NCBI GenBank assembly: GCA_013288445.1
Contig: JABDBX010000002.1
Location: 1 to 59,980, forward strand
From: Bacteroidota bacterium
GTDB lineage: Bacteria; Bacteroidota; Bacteroidia; Chitinophagales; Chitinophagaceae
Length of the DNA: 59,980 bases
Reading direction: 5' to 3'
Part shown: positions 51,962 to 59,980 of the stretch, piece after piece
How positions within the stretch are numbered: position 1 is the first letter of the stretch
Layout of the letters: the number at the start of each line of letters is the position of its first letter
Translations under genes and position numbers: made by a program
The notes under the pieces: generated by a model
Seen by the model: the letters and a program-made list of their open reading frames with translations, nothing else
Told to the model about the DNA's origin: nothing
The model's database searches: none

Positions 51962-52423
51962 ATGAAGAGCACATTAGTAAATAACCCGGTTAGTGAACGT
52001 GCAGAGTGGTTTGATAATCTCATTGCCACTTTGCGCACACATGAGCTGGCCCTTGAAACCAATACCGCCTCGCCGGAACTGGTAAGTTTTTATAAAAACT
52101 TAATGGGGAATAATATCGACGAACTACTGAAAACAAATAAAGCAATTACACAACAGCACTTTGTAAGCAAAATAATTGTTGAGTTCTTAAATTGTCTTGA
52201 AGGTATCTTACCCAATAAGCTGGCTTTTGATTTTAATGATTCCGAAGTGCTGGTTTGGGCTGAAATTGAGGACAATAATGTGCAGCAGGAAAACCTTTTA
52301 TCTCGCGCCGAATCAAAAATAAATGCGCAGTTTCATGGTTATGGTTTTGATATGGAAACAATGATCGTTGAAAGGGGTGATAATCTGCCGGTTCCCAACC
52401 ATTATAAAATACTTAAATCCTGA
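51962..52423 (+). CDS. Cytoplasmic protein paired with a truncated HEPN-like gene
   Basis: From ATG 51962 the product has 153 residues: an N-terminal helical region (ERAEWFDNLIATLRTHELAL), a middle with IDELLKTNKAITQQHFVSKI, and a strand-rich part (LAFDFNDSEVLVWAEIEDN) with FHGYGFDMETMIVERGDNL at the end. There is no signal peptide. The HEPN-like frame starts 7 nt downstream, so this is the first gene of a two-gene unit. Small proteins next to HEPN partners are often nucleotidyltransferase-type or antitoxin-like, but no such motif is visible here. Family not recognised. Confidence 0.7.
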   Translation: MKSTLVNNPVSERAEWFDNLIATLRTHELALETNTASPELVSFYKNLMGNNIDELLKTNKAITQQHFVSKIIVEFLNCLEGILPNKLAFDFNDSEVLVWAEIEDNNVQQENLLSRAESKINAQFHGYGFDMETMIVERGDNLPVPNHYKILKS

Positions 52424-52430
52424 TTTTCTT

Positions 52431-52631
52431 TTGGCAAGTTTTGAAGAGCACATTTTACAGGCAAAAAGCAACCTTGCTTTTCTTTCCTGCGTAAACCAGC
52501 AAATAAAAAATTATCCCGATTGGCAGGTTACCGTCTGTTTTTATACAGCCTTGCACCTGGCAAATGTGCATTTGAGTAAACATGGCCTGCAATATCGCAA
52601 GCATCACGATGTCAATTTTGAAAAAAGCTGA
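52431..52631 (+). pseudogene. HEPN-domain-like protein, truncated
   Basis: From TTG 52431 the frame gives 66 residues. ASFEEHILQAKSNLAFL and DWQVTVCFYTALHLANVHLS, followed by QYRKHHDV, match the first half of HEPN-type proteins of about 160-180 residues, in which the H-bearing helix continues into a second helical pair. Here the frame ends at NFEKS. An A-run (AAAAAA at 52621) precedes the stop, and 28 nt later hairpin element H copy 4 begins. A one-base deletion in the run would carry the frame to the TAA that forms the element's target site. The 3' half seems lost. Confidence 0.6.
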
Positions 52632-52659
52632 CAACCTTATGTTCTTTACTTTAAGCTAA

Positions 52660-52816
52660 GTGACGATGAAAAAATAAATACCACCATCTGACTCGTTCTT
52701 TTCCATTTCTGCTTCGTTGCAAAAGTCCTAAAATAGCTCACTATTCGCGGATTTTGCGCCTTGCATAAACGAAAAATAACTTCGCCATATAGTGGTATTT
52801 ATTTTTTCAACGTCAC
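52660..52816. mobile_element. Hairpin MITE family H, copy 4 (157 bp)
   Basis: Ends GTGACG/CGTCAC with TAA at 52657-52659 and 52817-52819. It is nearly identical to copy 3 (39941-40097), in the same orientation. It follows the truncated HEPN-like frame and precedes the acyltransferase promoter. Confidence 0.88.
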
Positions 52817-52845
52817 TAACGAACCGGTTGCCTGTTTTTCAACAA

Positions 52846-52876
52846 TTGAACTATCCTGAATTCTTGCCTACCTTTA
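52846..52876 (+). promoter_or_regulatory. Promoter of the acyltransferase gene
   Basis: TTG (52846-52848), 20 nt, then TACCTTTA (52869-52876), one base from the consensus, 13 nt before ATG 52890. Confidence 0.6.
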
Positions 52877-52889
52877 CCGCCCAGGCAAC

Positions 52890-54101
52890 ATGATCAGCAA
52901 ATTAGCTAATAAATTCAGGCGTATTACCACCAACCAGCTATATCTTCCCGAAATAGACGGAATGCGTTTTCTATCCTTGTCCCTTGTTACCTTATTCCAT
53001 ATCCGGGGATATTTTTTAGATAAAACAAGTATAAAATTTATTGATGATCCTGCCGATTACCATTGGTTGAACAAGCTGTTTGCTAATTTCGACAGGAGCG
53101 TGCCTTTGTTCTTTGCCATCAGCGGCTTCATTTTATGCACCCCTTTTGCCCATCACTACATTAATCACGGAAAGAAAATACAGCTAAAACAGTATTACGT
53201 AAGGCGGCTTACCCGGCTGGAGCCTCCATACTTTATTGTAATGACCTGCATTTTCCTGGCGCAACTGGTTATGGGGACCAACGATTTCCATACACTGTTC
53301 CCCAGCTTACTGGCCTCGCTGGTGTACTCCCACGATATTATATACCACCACACCCCATTGGTTACCGTTGTAGCCTGGACACTGGAGATAGAGATACAGT
53401 TTTATCTTATGGCCCCGTTCCTGTTCCGGATAATGGCACTACCAAGAACTGCACGCAGATGCCTGATAACATGTCTTATTATCTTCTTCGTGGTGATGCA
53501 GAACTTCTACCCACCTACGTTCTTAAGTATTTATGGCTCAGCCCAACACTTCCTTATCGGGATGCTTATAGCCGATTTTTATGTCTGCGGTTTCGCCATT
53601 GATTTTTTCAAAAAACAATGGGCGGCCATTGCGGCGCCGGTAATCCTGATCGCCATGTTCCTGATGCCCCGGTGGGAAGATAGCTTTTCAATGATCGGGC
53701 TGCTTTGTGCGCTGCTCTTTCCGTTTATGATCGGGCTGCTGTACTATATAATACTAAGGAACGAGGCAGTGAAAAAAGTGTTCAGCTACAAATTCATACC
53801 TATTATTGGCGGCATGTGCTATACCACCTATCTTATTCATTATACCGTTATATCCATGCTTGGGAGGCTAACTGTCAAGGTGCATCTTACCAATTATTAC
53901 ATCCCCAACCTATTGCTACAGTTTGTATTGCTCATAATCCCGATCATGCTTATTGCCGCTGTTTTCTACCTCTACATTGAGCGGCCGTTTATGTCTAAAA
54001 AACTGATGGATAGACTGATGAAAAAAGATAAGCACCTGGAAACCACAAATATGCAGTCGGAAACTTCTTTATCAGAAGAGCCGGAAGTGGGCCGGAATTA
54101 A
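52890..54101 (+). CDS. Acyltransferase family 3 (OafA/YrhL-like) membrane protein
   Basis: The 403-residue polytopic protein has the acyltransferase-3 opening YLPEIDGMRFLSLSLVTLFHI, where the Arg and His of R-x10-H are typical, then DRSVPLFFAISGFIL, VRRLTRLEPPYFI, and about ten membrane segments up to residue 370. It ends in a charged cytoplasmic tail. The family moves acetyl or other acyl groups from acyl-CoA to exported sugars such as O-antigen. No SGNH domain is fused. No polysaccharide genes are nearby, so the substrate is unknown. It has its own promoter. Confidence 0.9.
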   Translation: MISKLANKFRRITTNQLYLPEIDGMRFLSLSLVTLFHIRGYFLDKTSIKFIDDPADYHWLNKLFANFDRSVPLFFAISGFILCTPFAHHYINHGKKIQLKQYYVRRLTRLEPPYFIVMTCIFLAQLVMGTNDFHTLFPSLLASLVYSHDIIYHHTPLVTVVAWTLEIEIQFYLMAPFLFRIMALPRTARRCLITCLIIFFVVMQNFYPPTFLSIYGSAQHFLIGMLIADFYVCGFAIDFFKKQWAAIAAPVILIAMFLMPRWEDSFSMIGLLCALLFPFMIGLLYYIILRNEAVKKVFSYKFIPIIGGMCYTTYLIHYTVISMLGRLTVKVHLTNYYIPNLLLQFVLLIIPIMLIAAVFYLYIERPFMSKKLMDRLMKKDKHLETTNMQSETSLSEEPEVGRN

Positions 54102-54113
54102 GCATGTTTTTAA

Positions 54114-55892
<1,779 letters not shown>

Positions 55893-55933
55893 TAATAAAA
55901 AATGTCCTAATTTTAATCTATAAAACAAACTGC

Positions 55934-56161
55934 ATGGCAGTAAAGTCATTAGATACCGAAATATACAATTACCTGCCTCTTTTAGGCAAGGATGAAAAGC
56001 AGACTATTATCAGCGTAATAAAGTCTTTTTTAAAACTCCATTCCCGCACAGGCATAAGTATTGAAGAATACAATAAGGAAATTGATGAGGCTGTTGCGCG
56101 CGTAGAGGCGGGTGAATACTACACACACGAAGAAGTAGAAAAAATGGCTAAGGAATGGTAG
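55934..56161 (+). CDS. Antitoxin of a RelE/ParE module
   Basis: From ATG 55934 the product has 75 residues: MAVKSLDTEIYNYLPLLG, KQTIISVIKSFLKLH, then the acidic helix SIEEYNKEIDEAVARVEAGEYYTHEEVEKMAKEW. The tail EAGEYYTHEEVEKMAKEW is typical of antitoxins paired with RelE/ParE toxins in this phylum. The toxin gene begins 7 nt before the stop, so translation is coupled. A longer start at 55889 overlaps the pyrG end and is less likely. It is expected to bind and neutralise the toxin with its C-terminal helix and may repress the operon. Confidence 0.88.
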   Translation: MAVKSLDTEIYNYLPLLGKDEKQTIISVIKSFLKLHSRTGISIEEYNKEIDEAVARVEAGEYYTHEEVEKMAKEW

Positions 56162-56460
56162 CCGTTAAAAGGAAAATAAACTGGGATAAAGCAGCGTTAG
56201 TCGATTTTAAATCAGCGATGAATTACATCCATAAAAGCTCAGTGCAAAATGCAGAAAAAGTAAAAAAGGACATTCTGTATAAAATTGCCCAGACAGCTAC
56301 CAATCCGGAATCTGGGCGACCGGATAAGAACAAACTCAACAATACTGATAATTATCGTGCATTTGAGTTGCATCACTTTAGGATCAGCTATCTTGTAAAA
56401 GAAAAGGAAATAATAATAGCACGATTTCGTCACACGAGTATGGATGCGCAACAATATTGA
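56155..56460 (+). CDS. RelE/ParE family toxin
   Basis: The 101-residue protein has the RelE/ParE fold: INWDKAALVDFKSAMNYI helix, a second helix SVQNAEKVKKDILYKI, then the strand block GRPDKNKLNNTDNYRAFELH, HFRISYLVKEKEIIIARFRHTSMD. The basic and aromatic residues of the late strands (Arg, Tyr, Arg-His) are kept. Members block translation by mRNA cleavage (RelE) or poison gyrase (ParE); which applies cannot be decided by eye. The ATG lies inside the antitoxin gene (7-nt overlap). Confidence 0.9.
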   Translation: MVAVKRKINWDKAALVDFKSAMNYIHKSSVQNAEKVKKDILYKIAQTATNPESGRPDKNKLNNTDNYRAFELHHFRISYLVKEKEIIIARFRHTSMDAQQY

Positions 56461-56534
56461 TTTTGGGAATTGTGGCTTGGTATCTTGCTGTTAGTCCTCT
56501 TTTTCAAAACTGGACACATGGACTGCTTTAATGC

Positions 56535-56729
56535 TCATTTAAAAAGCTCGCTTGCATCTTTTAGTTTTATTTTTCCCTCTTTATGCAATTTTATTTCCCG
56601 CAAAGACTCTCGAAAATCTTCATAGAGCTCCTCCGTATTTAGTTTCTTCTGAATTTTCTCCCAATCCTTTATAGCAAGCAAAACGCCTGTTTTTTTACCT
56701 TTCGTATCAGTTAAATATTGAACGGTCAT
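56535..56729 (-). CDS. Orphan antitoxin-like protein
   Basis: The 64-residue protein starts MTVQYLTDTKGKKTGVLLAI, then KDWEKIQKKLNTEELYEDFRESL and a charged helix ending in KDASELFK. This pattern, a short beta hairpin for dimerisation and DNA contact followed by a toxin-binding helix, is that of Phd/YefM-like or related antitoxins common in Bacteroidota. No toxin frame follows within the 75 nt to the convergent RelE/ParE gene or precedes it, so it stands alone, perhaps protecting against related toxins or left from a lost module. No clear promoter. Confidence 0.7.
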   Translation of the reverse strand: MTVQYLTDTKGKKTGVLLAIKDWEKIQKKLNTEELYEDFRESLREIKLHKEGKIKLKDASELFK

Positions 56730-56819
56730 ACTGTAAATTTAAGCACTTTTTACAAAAATGGCAATATTTACAAAATAGCACTCCCTGCAATTAGTTCAGC
56801 AATACTATCAGGTTAGTCT

Positions 56820-57212
56820 TTATTTTCTGCGTTGCCGCACCACAGCAACCACATCTACCAAAATCACCCAAACATAAAAGGCAAAAATGAACCAGCCAAT
56901 ATAAAGCCCATCCGTTTCCAGATTTTCCCAAAAGGATTCCCTGGGGTTGTTCCATTTCATAAATAAGGCAAACCCTATAAAGCCAAGGATGTTGACAGAC
57001 AGCCTGAAATATCGTACCCGATTTGCGAATTTTTTATGCAGGAAAGGGGCGACAAAGAGAATGATGATGTTTATAAACGGAACCAAATACAAGGCGGAAA
57101 TTGCAGTGCCTACCCCATCAAGCCCGCCTCCCAATGGTTGCGCGCCTGCTCTCCGAATTGGACATAACAAAAATGACAGCGAGCAAAAGACTAAAAATAT
57201 TTTTCGCGTCAT
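56820..57212 (-). CDS. Small membrane protein downstream of murA
   Basis: The 130-residue protein has a signal-like first segment (IFLVFCSLSFLLCPI, cut near RAGAQ), a Gly-rich stretch (PLGGGLDGVG) and three further hydrophobic segments (about 38-58, 70-84 and 101-122). It begins 6 nt after the murA stop on the same strand, so the two are probably co-transcribed. No known domain is recognised. A role at the cell envelope is suggested only by its position. Confidence 0.7.
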   Translation of the reverse strand: MTRKIFLVFCSLSFLLCPIRRAGAQPLGGGLDGVGTAISALYLVPFINIIILFVAPFLHKKFANRVRYFRLSVNILGFIGFALFMKWNNPRESFWENLETDGLYIGWFIFAFYVWVILVDVVAVVRQRRK

Positions 57213-57218
57213 GCTTTA

Positions 57219-58532
57219 TCAGGGATTGATCCTTCTTATATCCGCGCCCAGCGCATTCAGGCGTTCGTCTATGCGCTCGTAGCCCCGGTCTATCTGGTGA
57301 ATGTTTTGGATGGTGCTTTTACCAGTGGCTGATAATGCGGCTATCAGTAGCGCAACGCCCGCACGAATATCTGGCGATACCATGTTTATGCCCCGCAGTG
57401 GCATTTGCTTATCTAAGCCTATCACCACGGCGCGGTGCGGGTCGCAAAGCACTATCTGTGCGCCCATTTCTATCAGCTTGTCCACAAAGAACAGCCTGCT
57501 TTCAAACATCTTCTGGTGTACCAGCACCGTACCCTTTGCCTGGGTAGCCAGTACCAGCACTATACTCAGCAGGTCGGGGGTGAGGCCGGGCCAGGGGTGG
57601 TCATAAACCGTGAGTATGGACCCGTCTATGAACTTCTGTATGCGGTAATGCTCTTGTGCCGGTACGTATATATCATCGCCGTTCACAGATAGCTCTATAC
57701 CCAATTGCTGAAAGGTTTCGGGAATGATGCCGAGGTGTTCTGCATCCACATTCTTTATCGTCAGTTCGCTTGCTGTCATAGCTGCGAGACCAATGAACGA
57801 ACCAACCTCGATCATATCTGCAAGCAATCTATGTTCACAGCCGCGCAGTCTTTTTACGCCTTCTATCGTTAATAAATTGGTGCTTATACCTTTAATATTC
57901 GCCCCCATGCTTATGAGCATACGGCAAAGCTGCTGTATGTACGGTTCACAAGCTGCATTATAAATAGTAGTCACCCCATCAGCGAGTGATGCCGCCATTA
58001 CGAGGTTAGCGGTGCCGGTTATAGAGGGCTCACCCATTAGTAGCTTAACTCCCTTCAACCCATTGGCCGCATCAAGGCTGAACATCTGGTTGTCTATGTC
58101 GTAAACAAAGTCAACGCCCATTTTCTCAAAACCGCGAATGTGCGTATCCAGCCTGCGGCGGCCTATTTTGTCGCCCCCCGGTTGCGGTATATATGCCTTG
58201 CGGAAACGGGCCAGCAAAGGCCCTGCAAGCATCACAGTGCCACGCAACTTGCCCGATTTTTTTTTGAAAGCATGGGTGGTGAAATAATCGGGGTCTATAT
58301 TGTTGGCCTGAAGTATAATTGTATTCGACGAGGGGCGCTCTACTGCCACACCCATTTCGTCCAGTAGTTCTATCAGTGTATTCACATCCACTATATCGGG
58401 CACATTGGTAAGCGTTACGCGCTCGTCCGTGAGCAGTGCTGCACACAGCACCTGCAGGGCCTCGTTCTTAGCTCCCTGCGGTGTGATCTCCCCGTTTAGT
58501 TGTTTGCCACCTCTTATCTCAAATGCATTCAT
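57219..58532 (-). CDS. murA: UDP-N-acetylglucosamine 1-carboxyvinyltransferase (Asp-type MurA)
   Basis: From ATG 58532 the product has 437 residues. The catalytic Lys22-Asn23 pair lies in PQGAKNEAL. The flexible loop reads PQPGGDKIGRRRLDTH, in which Asp121 replaces the catalytic Cys (Cys115 in Escherichia coli). The domain then shows EPSITGTANLVMAA and PDLLSIVLVLATQA. MurA transfers enolpyruvate from PEP to UDP-GlcNAc, the first step of peptidoglycan synthesis. Asp-type enzymes such as that of Mycobacterium remain active but are not alkylated by fosfomycin. The gene lies 86 nt downstream of DUF4290, a common pairing in this phylum. Confidence 0.95.
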   Translation of the reverse strand: MNAFEIRGGKQLNGEITPQGAKNEALQVLCAALLTDERVTLTNVPDIVDVNTLIELLDEMGVAVERPSSNTIILQANNIDPDYFTTHAFKKKSGKLRGTVMLAGPLLARFRKAYIPQPGGDKIGRRRLDTHIRGFEKMGVDFVYDIDNQMFSLDAANGLKGVKLLMGEPSITGTANLVMAASLADGVTTIYNAACEPYIQQLCRMLISMGANIKGISTNLLTIEGVKRLRGCEHRLLADMIEVGSFIGLAAMTASELTIKNVDAEHLGIIPETFQQLGIELSVNGDDIYVPAQEHYRIQKFIDGSILTVYDHPWPGLTPDLLSIVLVLATQAKGTVLVHQKMFESRLFFVDKLIEMGAQIVLCDPHRAVVIGLDKQMPLRGINMVSPDIRAGVALLIAALSATGKSTIQNIHQIDRGYERIDERLNALGADIRRINP

Positions 58533-58618
58533 AAAATACAGACCCAACGGGCTTAATCTTGTTATGACGAAGTAGCTCATTCTACCTCACCTCTCCTCCG
58601 GAGAGGACGGAAGAGGTC

Positions 58619-59347
58619 TTACTTGTTCTTATTCTTATTGAACTTCCTGTTTTTATTAAAGTTGTTGCCATAACCACCCGGGGTGCCCGCCCCATCGCGA
58701 AAGTTATTGCTACGCTGGCCGCCTTGTCCCTGGTTGTTTTTGAAATTGCGGTTATTGCTGTTATTATTATTCCGGGGCTTAAAGCCACGGTTGTTGTTAT
58801 TATTCTCCACATGAACCCGGTAGCCACCTGTTTCATACTTTAGTTGCCCGCCGGTTATTTCGGCAAGCTCATTCTTTATCATATCATCATGCACGGGCTC
58901 TTTGTGCCAGTTGGCGTAGGCCAGCTTCATATAGTAGCCAATGGCCTGTGTGAGGCCGTGGCGTTTCTCTTCATCGGTTTCGGCAAGAGTTTTGTCCAGC
59001 AGCGCAAGGATATTTTTCCCCAGGTGCCGGTGTTTTATCTTTTCCTGCGGATAAGGCAGCACTTCCGGCTTTTTGAAGATCATTTCCGGCGTAGGGCACG
59101 GATATGGCGAGTCCACATCCAGGTTGAAATCCGTCATCTGGTAGAGGTGGTCCCACAACTTATGTTTGTAGTCCTCTATGGTTTTCAGGTGCGGATTTAG
59201 CGTACCCATCAGTTCTATGATAACCTCAGCCTGTTTCAGGCGTTTTCCCCGGTCTTCTACGGTTACCAGGTATTCCACCATTTTCTGCACATTACGTCCA
59301 TATTCGGGCATGAGCATTTTGCTCCGCGTAGTATTGTATTCCATCAA
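58619..59347 (-). CDS. DUF4290 domain protein with Asn-rich tail
   Basis: The 242-residue protein carries the Bacteroidota DUF4290 domain in residues about 1-165 (YNTTRSKMLMPEYGRNVQKM, LWDHLYQMTDFNLDVDSPYP, YPQEKIKHRHLGKNI). The remaining 75 residues are a disordered tail rich in Asn, Gly, Arg and Lys (FKPRNNNNSNNRNFKNN and similar), resembling RNA-binding low-complexity tails. Function is unknown. The gene precedes murA, as in many genomes of the phylum, and is divergent from smc. Cytoplasmic. Confidence 0.9.
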   Translation of the reverse strand: MMEYNTTRSKMLMPEYGRNVQKMVEYLVTVEDRGKRLKQAEVIIELMGTLNPHLKTIEDYKHKLWDHLYQMTDFNLDVDSPYPCPTPEMIFKKPEVLPYPQEKIKHRHLGKNILALLDKTLAETDEEKRHGLTQAIGYYMKLAYANWHKEPVHDDMIKNELAEITGGQLKYETGGYRVHVENNNNNRGFKPRNNNNSNNRNFKNNQGQGGQRSNNFRDGAGTPGGYGNNFNKNRKFNKNKNK

Positions 59348-59660
59348 AATTTTAAAAAAATTGTAAGCTAAGGAAAAGATATTTTATTAAAAAGATGCTT
59401 AAAAAACCGGGCCCAGAACAGGGAGTGTCGGTAGAAGCTGCATCAAATGTAGGCAAAAATTGTATTATTGGACACATTCTCTAAATAATTTCGCCCGGAA
59501 ACAAACGACCATTTGGACACCTCCACGATAATGGTTGCCCATTAACGTTCTTCTGAATGTAATATGTTCGGTTATAATAATACCAATCAGACAGGTTTAT
59601 ATACAAAATTAAAGCAATTCGATATTTGTATTTTAATGCCAGTGCTGTGAAATTCCCCTT
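59348..59660. other. Gene-free interval between DUF4290 and smc
   Basis: No ORF above about 30 codons with a plausible start, no strong hairpin and no recognised repeat were seen here. It is AT-rich apart from GAAACCGGGCC-type sequence near 59406 and presumably contains the DUF4290/murA promoter on the minus strand. Confidence 0.5.
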
Positions 59661-59687
59661 TTGACTTTTGAATTTAAGTTATCTTTG
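59661..59687 (+). promoter_or_regulatory. smc promoter
   Basis: TTG (59661-59663), 16 nt, then TATCTTTG (59680-59687), a consensus -7 box, 23 nt before TTG 59711. The spacing is one base short of the usual range. Confidence 0.55.
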
Positions 59688-59710
59688 TCTTCCTCCTAAA
59701 TTTTTGTGTT

Positions 59711-59980
59711 TTGAAGTTAAAATCGCTGGAAATTAAAGGGTTTAAATCTTTTGCAGATAAAACCCACATCATACTGGATAACCCGATAACGGGTATAGTA
59801 GGCCCTAATGGTTGCGGCAAATCGAATATCGTGGATGCCATCCGCTGGGTTATTGGCGAGCATAAAATAAAAGCATTGCGGTCTGATAATCTTGATGACC
59901 TCATATTCAATGGTTCGCGTACCCGCACTGCCTCCGGCATGGCTGAGGTATCTCTTACTTTTGAGAATACACGCAACCTG
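59711..59980 (+). CDS. smc: Chromosome segregation protein SMC, N-terminal part
   Basis: Ninety codons are visible before the window ends. They begin LKLKSLEIKGFKSFADKT and contain the Walker A motif GPNGCGKSNIVDAIRWVIGE (about 36-55), then DDLIFNGS and AEVSLTFEN, the standard SMC head. SMC dimers with ScpA and ScpB load on DNA and organise the chromosome. The start is TTG 59711, since no ATG precedes the conserved N-terminus and the -7 box lies 23 nt upstream. The coiled coil, hinge and C-terminal head are beyond the window. Confidence 0.93.
   Translation, partial: MKLKSLEIKGFKSFADKTHIILDNPITGIVGPNGCGKSNIVDAIRWVIGEHKIKALRSDNLDDLIFNGSRTRTASGMAEVSLTFENTRNL

Overview
The window is a chromosomal segment from a member of the Bacteroidota, most like the Chitinophagaceae or a neighbouring family. 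The support is: four secreted proteins, three or four of them with C-terminal type IX secretion (T9SS) sorting domains; families largely confined to this phylum (DUF3822, DUF4290, the DUF4139 MuiA-like protein); the Bacteroidota promoter TTG-N17-23-TAnnTTTG in front of many genes; and very short 5' leaders in place of Shine-Dalgarno sites. No rRNA, tRNA or CRISPR array was recognised.

Layout. 0-9 kb: a DUF4139 surface protein, a RES/Xre toxin-antitoxin pair, a PstS-like lipoprotein with a TPR protein, a DinB/YfiT protein, a membrane protein with a PlsC acyltransferase, and a secreted NUC-fold protein that has lost its catalytic His. 9.5-15.3 kb: DUF1015, serC and DUF502 on the minus strand, with a large NHL-repeat T9SS protein between DUF1015 and serC that is bracketed by two nested palindromic repeats. 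16-20.7 kb: a PagL-like lipid A deacylase, a two-gene cassette whose zeta-toxin-like kinase is split by a hairpin element, and gyrB. 21-32.8 kb: an accessory region with three large secreted proteins, an AT-rich block (348-aa membrane protein of unknown function, IS1595-type transposase, PIN protein, HTH-ImmA/IrrE protein), and a 143-bp inverted repeat pair about 8.2 kb apart around most of it. 32.8-37 kb: a CocE/NonD hydrolase, a zinc-ribbon coiled-coil protein and Nif3. 37-46.7 kb: a heavy-metal RND efflux locus with one outer-membrane protein, one adaptor and two tandem CzcA-type pumps. 47-52 kb: folD, queE-uppP, and DUF3822-rsmD-coaD. 52-60 kb: a truncated HEPN-like gene, an acyltransferase, pyrG, a RelE/ParE module, an orphan antitoxin, murA, DUF4290 and the start of smc.

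The most distinctive feature is the density of palindromic dispersed repeats. One family (157-158 bp, plus a 55-bp miniature) is a complete imperfect palindrome flanked in most copies by a 3-bp TWA duplication. Its arms differ between copies but stay matched within each copy. One copy interrupts the zeta-toxin gene, one lies inside the metal-efflux locus, and one follows the truncated HEPN gene. Other points of interest are an 11-bp tandem duplication that breaks a short gene next to its promoter, a Gly in place of the catalytic Asp of RsmD, an Asp-type MurA expected to resist fosfomycin, and two secreted enzymes (NUC and M43 folds) that lack their catalytic or metal residues.
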